A stretch of DNA of 64,000 bases, taken from contig OW051497.1 of NCBI GenBank assembly GCA_932521035.1, positions 6,324,001-6,388,000 on the forward strand. Direction: 5' to 3'. Both the position numbers and the translations under genes were made by a program. The notes below the pieces were generated by a model. The model did not search any database, was not told the origin of the DNA, and saw nothing but the letters and a program-made list of their open reading frames with translations. Below are positions 58,789 through 64,000 of the stretch, piece by piece (the first letter of the stretch is position 1; every line of letters starts with the position of its first letter). Source of the stretch: Oscheius dolichura (taxonomy: Eukaryota; Nematoda; Chromadorea; Rhabditida; Rhabditidae).

Positions 58789-59640
58789 ATGCAAAAGCTT
58801 TTCGTCGTAGCTGCTCTCCTCGGAGTGTCCCAGGCCTTCCTTTTGGGAGGTGGAGGTGGTGGCTGCGGCTGCGCGTGAGTATTTATTTTTTTAAAAGATT
58901 ATCTCTACTGACACTCTCTATGCATATTCATAATATTATGTTTAGCCCCCCACCCCCTCCATGTGGCTGCGGCGGAGGTGGACTCTCTCTTCCCCCTCTC
59001 CCATCTCGTTAGTTATTTTAATATTCCAGTTCATTGTTCTTATTTAGTTTCTTCTCTGTTGCCTTCCGGAGGCGGATGCGGATGCGCTCCACCACCACCC
59101 CCATGTGTAAGTAATTCTATTAAAACTAATTATAATATATTTTACAGGGATGTGCCCCTCCCCCACCTCCCCCAGTTGCCTGTGGACCTCCCCCCTGTGC
59201 TCCCCCTCCTTCCCCCTGCGTGAGTAGTCACTAGGATTAAAAGTAATATCGCATTATAGGGAGGAGGATGTGGAGGTGGTGGACCCATCGGAGGCCCCAT
59301 TGGAGGCCCCATCGGAGGCGTAAGTAGCCATCGTAATCCTAAAGGTAACATTCCATTTCAGGGATACGCCGTGGCCCCTCAGGCTCCTCTCCAAGCTCCC
59401 TTCCCTCAGGCTCCTGCTGGAGGTAGAAAGAGCTTTCTCACGATTTTAAGATAAACGTTTAGGATACGCTCAGGCTCCCCAGCCAAGCTTCGGTGGTGCT
59501 GCTCCTCAGCCTTTCGCTGCTCCCCAGGTTCGTATAAAAATTGCATTATATTTAACCTAAAACATTTTCAGCAAGGCTATGCTGCCCCCGCCCCCATTGC
59601 TGCTCCCGCCGGCAACTCCTACGCTCTCGGAGGAAAGTAA
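58789..59640 (+). CDS. Secreted Cys/Gly/Pro-rich protein, copy A
   Basis: Structural-type secreted protein, probably of cuticle, pharyngeal lining or another extracellular matrix. Signal peptide MQKLFVVAALLGVSQAFLLG; then alternating Gly-Cys blocks (GGGGGGCGCA) and Pro blocks (PPPPPCGCG, CAPPPPPC, CGPPPCAPPP), then a GGPIGGPIGGPIGG run. The C-terminal half is Ala/Pro/Gln-rich (GYAVAPQAPLQAPFPQAP) and ends GNSYALGGK. Eight small exons, introns about 36-45 nt; one intron 58-59 kb uses TCTC|GTTAGT..TTATTTAG to restore the Gly-Cys frame. Each exon encodes roughly one repeat block, and boundaries recur after Gly or Cys codons. AATAAA is at 59709. A clear paralogue lies convergently at 60683-61289. 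I do not recognise a named family. Confidence 0.85.
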
Positions 59641-60682
59641 AGCCAGAGCATGGCTGGACTTCGTCATATCTGTATATTATGTCCTTACTGTTATTACACA
59701 GGGCAGCAAATAAATTATCAGTTATACTTTTGTGTTCAATGAAAGGGGGAAAGATAAACTAATCGCATAAAAGACAGCGAAACCGGTGAAAAGAGAAATC
59801 CGGAGCTTTTTTATCTCCTAATGACCTATGCTGCACTGGTGCGACGCTGACGAAAAGCTTTAAAAAAGAATTCCCATGATTTACGGCGAATTTGGAAGAA
59901 GAAAAGCATGGCAGGATATGAAATACGGTTCAGCTTGACTGGATTCATGTTACACGAAAAACCGTGGTTCGCTCACTCTAATGTTCATTGACGTTAGCTG
60001 AAAACCGGCAGGGGCTTTTTCTATGTCATTCCCTTCAAATGATATCGCACGAAAAAGAACTATTGAAAGAAAATGCTCGGGGTCCAGAAACATTTTGCTG
60101 TAGGACTTCAATTCCAGATCTTCAAAATCGCGCAACTTTTTGAAGGAGCAAGTTATAAATGTTAAAATAAATATAGTCGTCAAAAGGTGAGAAATCTTGT
60201 TTAAACCGGCTTGGAAAAGCCTACAAATGACCAGAACCTATAGCTTTTTGTTATAGTTAATCACCACTCAACTTTATGAGCTGCCGTCGGTCGAATAGGC
60301 CGGTCCGAGAACTTATTTCCGCGCCCCTTGCGGAAATAATTTTGTATTATTTTCAGCGGATACCCCCACCCCCCTCCCAAGTAAAGGCTCCGAAGGAGAC
60401 ATGCCGCAGGCATGTCGACGAGGAGCCAATAGGCAGGGGGTCCGGGGGGCGCAGCCTCCCATATTCTTACCCTGTAATATCCCTATAGAACTATATTTAA
60501 AGCGTATAAGGCTCTAAACAAAACTCGTAGTAAGCATTGCGATGGACTCTTGAAAAACCCCCAGGGCCCCAAAAGAACAAATCCTTGTCTAATTCTCATC
60601 TACACGGGAATAAATGTTAAATGTAATAGGTTTATGAAATTCAACGAGATAACAATGTTTGCATAATATAATATTGCTGAGC
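59641..60682. other. Convergent intergenic region between the two paralogues
   Basis: About 1 kb with no supported gene. It contains AATAAA at 59709-59714 and a GC-rich patch at 60300-60460 with two short perfect hairpins, listed separately. Confidence 0.5.
60316..60413. repeat. Pair of short GC-rich hairpins
   Basis: ATTTCCGC / GCGGAAAT around a seven-base loop (about 60317-60339), followed about 60 nt later by GACATGCC / GGCATGTC around GCA (about 60398-60416). A G-rich run (GGGGGTCCGGGGGGCGCAGCC) follows. The local GC content differs sharply from the flanks, suggesting an inserted or repeated element. Confidence 0.5.
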
Positions 60683-61289
60683 TTATTTTCCTCCAAGGGC
60701 GTAAGAGTTGCCTTGAGGAGCGGCCTGGATAGGGGCCTGGATAGGGGCCTGGATAGGGGCCTGGATGGGAGCTTGGAGAGGAGCTTGCAGGGGCAGAGGC
60801 TGAGGAGCTTGAGCATATCCTCCGGCTTGTTGGGGGAAGGCAGGCTGCTGCGGGAAGGCAGGGGCGAACTGAGGAGCTTGGAGTGGAGCCTGGGCGTATC
60901 CCTAAACACGAGATATATCAGAGCATTTGAGAAACAACTTACACCTCCGATAGGGGCACCGCCGCCGCAGCCTCCACCTATATTTGTTACTTATTACTAT
61001 TTGCCTTAATTGCCACTTACCGCATGGAGAGGGAGGAGGAGCACAGCCGCACGGGGCAGGAGGTGGACTAAAAGGAATGTTTAATTTTGCAGAGGAAACT
61101 AAAGGAGTAAAAGGGAAGGAAGTTAACTTACGCGCAGCCACATCCAGAAGAAAAGCTAGGAAGGGAGATTTGGGGAAGAGAGATGGGTGGCAGAGAAAGA
61201 CCTCCACAACCACCTCCACAGCCTCCTCCTCCAAGAAGGAAAGCTTGGGAGACTCCGACGAGGGCAGCGAAGACGACGAGCTTCTGCAT
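60683..61289 (-). CDS. Secreted Cys/Gly/Pro-rich protein, copy B
   Basis: Inverted paralogue of the gene at 58789. Signal peptide MQKLVVFAALVGVSQAFLLG, then GGGGCGGGCGG, a Leu/Pro/Ser segment (LSLPPISLPQISLPSF) and CGCAPPPAPCGCAPPPSPC. A GGGCGGGAPIGG exon is followed by a long Ala/Pro/Gln exon with QAPI repeated four times in tandem, and the same end GNSYALGGK with TAA at 60683-60685. It has fewer exons than copy A: the first exon fuses what are two exons there, and the Ala/Pro/Gln region is one exon instead of three. Either copy A gained or copy B lost introns. A TATA box sits upstream at 61325-61332. The function is presumed structural and extracellular. Confidence 0.86.
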
Positions 61290-61324
61290 TACGAGATGCT
61301 ATGGGATCAGCCGGGTTAAGGTGG

Positions 61325-61332
61325 CTTTTATA
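61325..61332 (-). promoter_or_regulatory. TATA box of the Cys/Gly/Pro-rich gene B
   Basis: TATAAAAG on the - strand, 36 nt upstream of the ATG at 61289, the same spacing class as in copy A. Confidence 0.68.
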
Positions 61333-63556
61333 TCCATTCCAGCCGTCTTTGTCTATGTGCTGCCCTCCGATCAGAAATGGAAACAAGCAGGTTGACCGAA
61401 GAGAAATATGACGGCTAAGCAGGATGCGCAGTCGAGACGGCCTGCCAAGAGATACCGCGAATGATAACGAATATCCGGAGGCTCGAACCCACTTTCCCTT
61501 AGCGACTGTCTGCATTTTTGCTTTCGCGAAAAATATTGATGCTAGAAAAAAGACGAAGCATCTTGAATCGTCAGAGAAATGTTTAGGTTATGTGTTTCTG
61601 TTGTTCTGTTCAACAAGAATACCCGTATTTCTATTTCTTTTACGGTGCAGAATGTTCTCCCGCTATCCTCTACCAGCTGTACCACACTTGTTTATAAAGG
61701 GTCAGCGCTCTCCGCGGTGCTCTGTGGAGCCGTGCCAAGGCTCGCCGAGTGAGTCAGCCCAGGTCGTCGCTTACAGCGAGAGACAAATGAAGGCGCCTGC
61801 TAGATGAATGTTGTTACAGCCAGCCAGAAAGTCCATCTGCCATGTTCAGCAGACGAGTCGACACGGCATTTGCCACAACAAAGAGACACTTGTCCACGCC
61901 CGGAGTCCCTCAAGCAGTTGGCTGCTCCCAGTAAAATGAGGCAATCTTCAACCGTTCCCATTCGCTCTTGGAAATGAGACCTTTTTAAAGACTCTTGGAA
62001 TAACTGTTCAGAGGCTAATTGAACTCTTTTCCCCATTCTTCTCTGGTAGAAAAAGGTGGTCCGATCCTGCAGCTGGGAGTTTCTTCCTAAGCATCTGGCC
62101 TGCCGACTCACACAAAGAACATCCGCAGCTCGTAAAATACGATCCTCAGAGAGAGATCTATGGCAGCCGACGAATACCACAATCAATCATACCGGGATCA
62201 GAGGAATTTGGAAAGCAGACAGGGTTATGATACTTGAAACGACAAACATGCTAGCTCGCGTTCCTTCTCGGATCTTGGGCAAATGTTTCTCTCCCTTGAT
62301 AGGAGCCTATTCTAAAAAGCTCAAAAGGTATTCGTTACCATCACCCGCTGTTCGTTATTGCACATTGTTGCGCAACGTCAGAAATCTGAAGCCTGCCAGG
62401 AGTAGCGCCTGCCGTGATCCAAAAAGATAAACAATCCTGAACCTGTCTGGAGTCTCAATTCAATAGATCGAAAATGAATAAAGCCGGCAATAATCTAGAA
62501 ACAACCACCGTACATTAAAAAATTACAATAAAAAGGTTTTATCCTAGACCTTTTACTGTAGCAACTTATGCGTCAATCTCGAAGTTTGCCTTGTTTCTAA
62601 TCCGAACGACGTAACTTCTGTTCGTCAAGCGTATCAACTTTCAGTTTTTCACCCCCACCTCAGGTTTCAGATCCAAAAGCCAAGCAACTTTTAACAGCAA
62701 CTAAGCTGTTTGCTGCTTGTCACGACAGTTGCTACGATAAACAAGCATCCATCTTTTAGAGTTTGGCACACAGACTAAAATTTACCGACGGCTGGATGAC
62801 GACTTTTTCATTTTCTGATCAAAACTTGTCCGTCTGGGCTTTATCTAGCCCTGTAAAAATCTCTGGGGCTCTCCAGATCTCTAGCTCTTTCTTTTGATTG
62901 GGCGGAGAATCTCCGCCCATTTCCTCATAGATGAGCTCCTCCTCCATTCTCTAGTACTCTTGTAGGGTAATACACATGGAGGTGTTACAGTACGCGTAGT
63001 CCCGCCTTCTTCAGCTCTTGAATACCTCACTCTAGGCGACTCTAGTGGCGGTTATGTTCTTTTAATTGCTACGCTCCTTGTTAGGATAGCCGACAAATTT
63101 ATTACTGCTTATCAATGATTTGCTAGGAAGAACCCTATCAGAGTGACCCGACCTCATTTTGCTCTATGTCTACATTTGTGGTCAGCTCCTTATGCCACCA
63201 GCCGTTGTTACAATATCTTCCTTGTTTGCAGTTTTTGATCGACGTTCCTTGGAGCAAAATTGCAGAAGGAAAATCTAAAATGCCAGTTAATAATACCGTA
63301 ACACCGTAGCAATCTGGGGCAATTTGCCGTGATTTGACCGGCAATGGTCGGCACTTTGTGCTCTGCCTGCACGCCAGTTGCCGCCTGAAACCGGAGAAAT
63401 GCCGGTGAGCTGTTGTGACAAGCGTTGGCCTCAACACAACTGACCCCTTCTCCAATTCGCCCTCGCAACTCTTTGGCCAATTCCTGCCTCTTCGACTTGT
63501 TCATATCTTTATTTATTGCCAGCTAGCTTCAAACAGTATTTTCTTTCAGGGTTACC
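61333..63556. other. Gene-poor region before the TSP1 gene
   Basis: Overlapping ORFs of about 105-128 codons on both strands have no splice or domain support. The part at about 63320-63410 is dense in GCCG/CGGC words, as in some dispersed nematode repeats. The right end carries TTTCTTTCAG, finishing at 63549, a leader acceptor for the next gene. Confidence 0.45.
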
Positions 63557-64000
63557 ATGAGGACGCTGCTTCTCTGGGCAGCGTTAGCAGCCTCTTGTTG
63601 GGCTTTCTCGTTCAACTTGTTTGGCTATGAGGTATACTTATCCGTTCTCCGTTTCAAAAAAAGACCTCTTTTAGTCCACCAACAATGAGATGCAACTCCA
63701 TCCTCTCTCCCCTGCAGAAACGGATCCAGCACAAGCCAGAGCTAAACGACAGGCTTACCAGGTATTCACTTATGAGAGGATGTCACAACGCGATTAGGTT
63801 TACGTTGATGGAGACTCTTCTGTTTCCGTCGACAAATCCGGTCAAGTCGAATCTGGAAACTGGGGCCCCTGGAATGCCGAAGGGCAGTGCTCCCGTACTT
63901 GCGGAGGCGGTGTACAGGTTGAGAAGAGACAGTGCGGGTAAGAGACGGACTCATCTTTTCTATCGCGGACTATTCAGCGGTGACTGTACTGGCCCTTCTG
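63557..64000 (+). CDS. TSP1-domain extracellular matrix protein, 5' part (papilin-like)
   Basis: Partial gene cut by the window end. Exons 63557-63631, 63675-63761, 63798-63937 and 63978 onward; phases agree. Signal peptide MRTLLLWAALAASCWAFS; a short propeptide with ETDPAQARAKRQAY containing the furin-like site RAKR; then a thrombospondin type 1 repeat, SGNWGPWNAEGQCSRTCGGG, with WxxW and CSxTCGGG, continuing QVEKRQCGG and DCTGPS. A TSP1 directly after the propeptide at the N-terminus is the layout of papilins (MIG-6 in C. elegans, a basement-membrane protein needed for distal tip cell migration) and of some ADAMTS-like proteins. Papilin is the better fit, but without the rest of the gene this is not certain. 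Confidence 0.8.

Noticed and set aside
61441-61500. Possible tRNA B-box (GGTTCGAGCCT on the - strand)
   Set aside because: No matching A-box or acceptor stem could be paired by eye.
61424-62186. Overlapping ORFs of 127 and 128 codons on opposite strands
   Set aside because: No domain, signal or splice pattern; they are likely chance ORFs in an area of balanced composition.
1-64000. CRISPR arrays, bacterial operons, prophage
   Set aside because: No direct-repeat arrays or prokaryotic gene organisation; spliced eukaryotic genes occur throughout.

Overview
This window is nuclear DNA from a nematode, most likely a rhabditid relative of Caenorhabditis. The evidence is the gene content: an unc-60-type ADF/cofilin locus, a cuticle collagen with its N-terminal domain, an astacin with a ShKT domain, an srh-type chemoreceptor, a nematode-type globin, soluble guanylate cyclase, UGT and FkbM-like genes, and a KASH protein. 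The architecture agrees. Most introns are only about 35-50 nt with GT..TTTCAG ends, and many start codons sit just downstream of an unpaired splice acceptor, as expected for spliced-leader trans-splicing. All gene models here were built by hand from splice consensus, reading phase and family resemblance, with no searches. Several genes (unc-60, an unc-83-like gene, a papilin-like gene) have Caenorhabditis counterparts that I recall being on chromosome V, so synteny with that chromosome is plausible but untested.

Layout, left part (1-10.7 kb, all + strand). unc-60 has a one-codon shared first exon feeding two complete ADF/cofilin isoforms. It is followed by a secreted astacin metalloprotease, then two lysocardiolipin-acyltransferase-like genes flanking a small nuclear-type protein of unknown function. 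About 4.2 kb of pyrimidine-rich DNA without recognisable genes follows.

Middle (14.9-27.0 kb, +). A roughly 1007-residue KASH-domain protein, best matched to UNC-83, has 18 exons and three kilobase-scale introns. It ends in a transmembrane segment and a short PPPI-terminated tail.

Right-middle (27.4-47.6 kb, all - strand). In order of coordinate: a soluble guanylate cyclase subunit with altered metal-binding residues and a long charged tail; an FkbM-like methyltransferase; an insulin-degrading-enzyme-type M16 protease; a cytochrome b561-like protein; a globin with alternative N-termini; about 3 kb of purine-rich gene-poor DNA; a small cysteine-rich membrane protein; and an srh-class GPCR.

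Right part (48.1-64 kb, mixed strands). A UGT and a small macro-domain-like ORF (+), a cuticle collagen (-), a cytoplasmic single-Ig protein (+) convergent with a short-chain dehydrogenase plus a downstream membrane microprotein ORF (-), a gene-poor 3.4 kb stretch containing a fold-back inverted repeat, a convergent pair of paralogous Cys/Gly/Pro-rich secreted proteins with TATA boxes, and the first exons of a TSP1/papilin-like protein cut by the window edge. Functional themes are actin and nuclear positioning (unc-60, unc-83-like), gas sensing and heme or redox proteins (guanylate cyclase, globin, b561), cuticle and matrix (collagen, astacin, Cys/Gly/Pro proteins, papilin-like), and lipid or small-molecule metabolism (acyltransferases, UGT, SDR).
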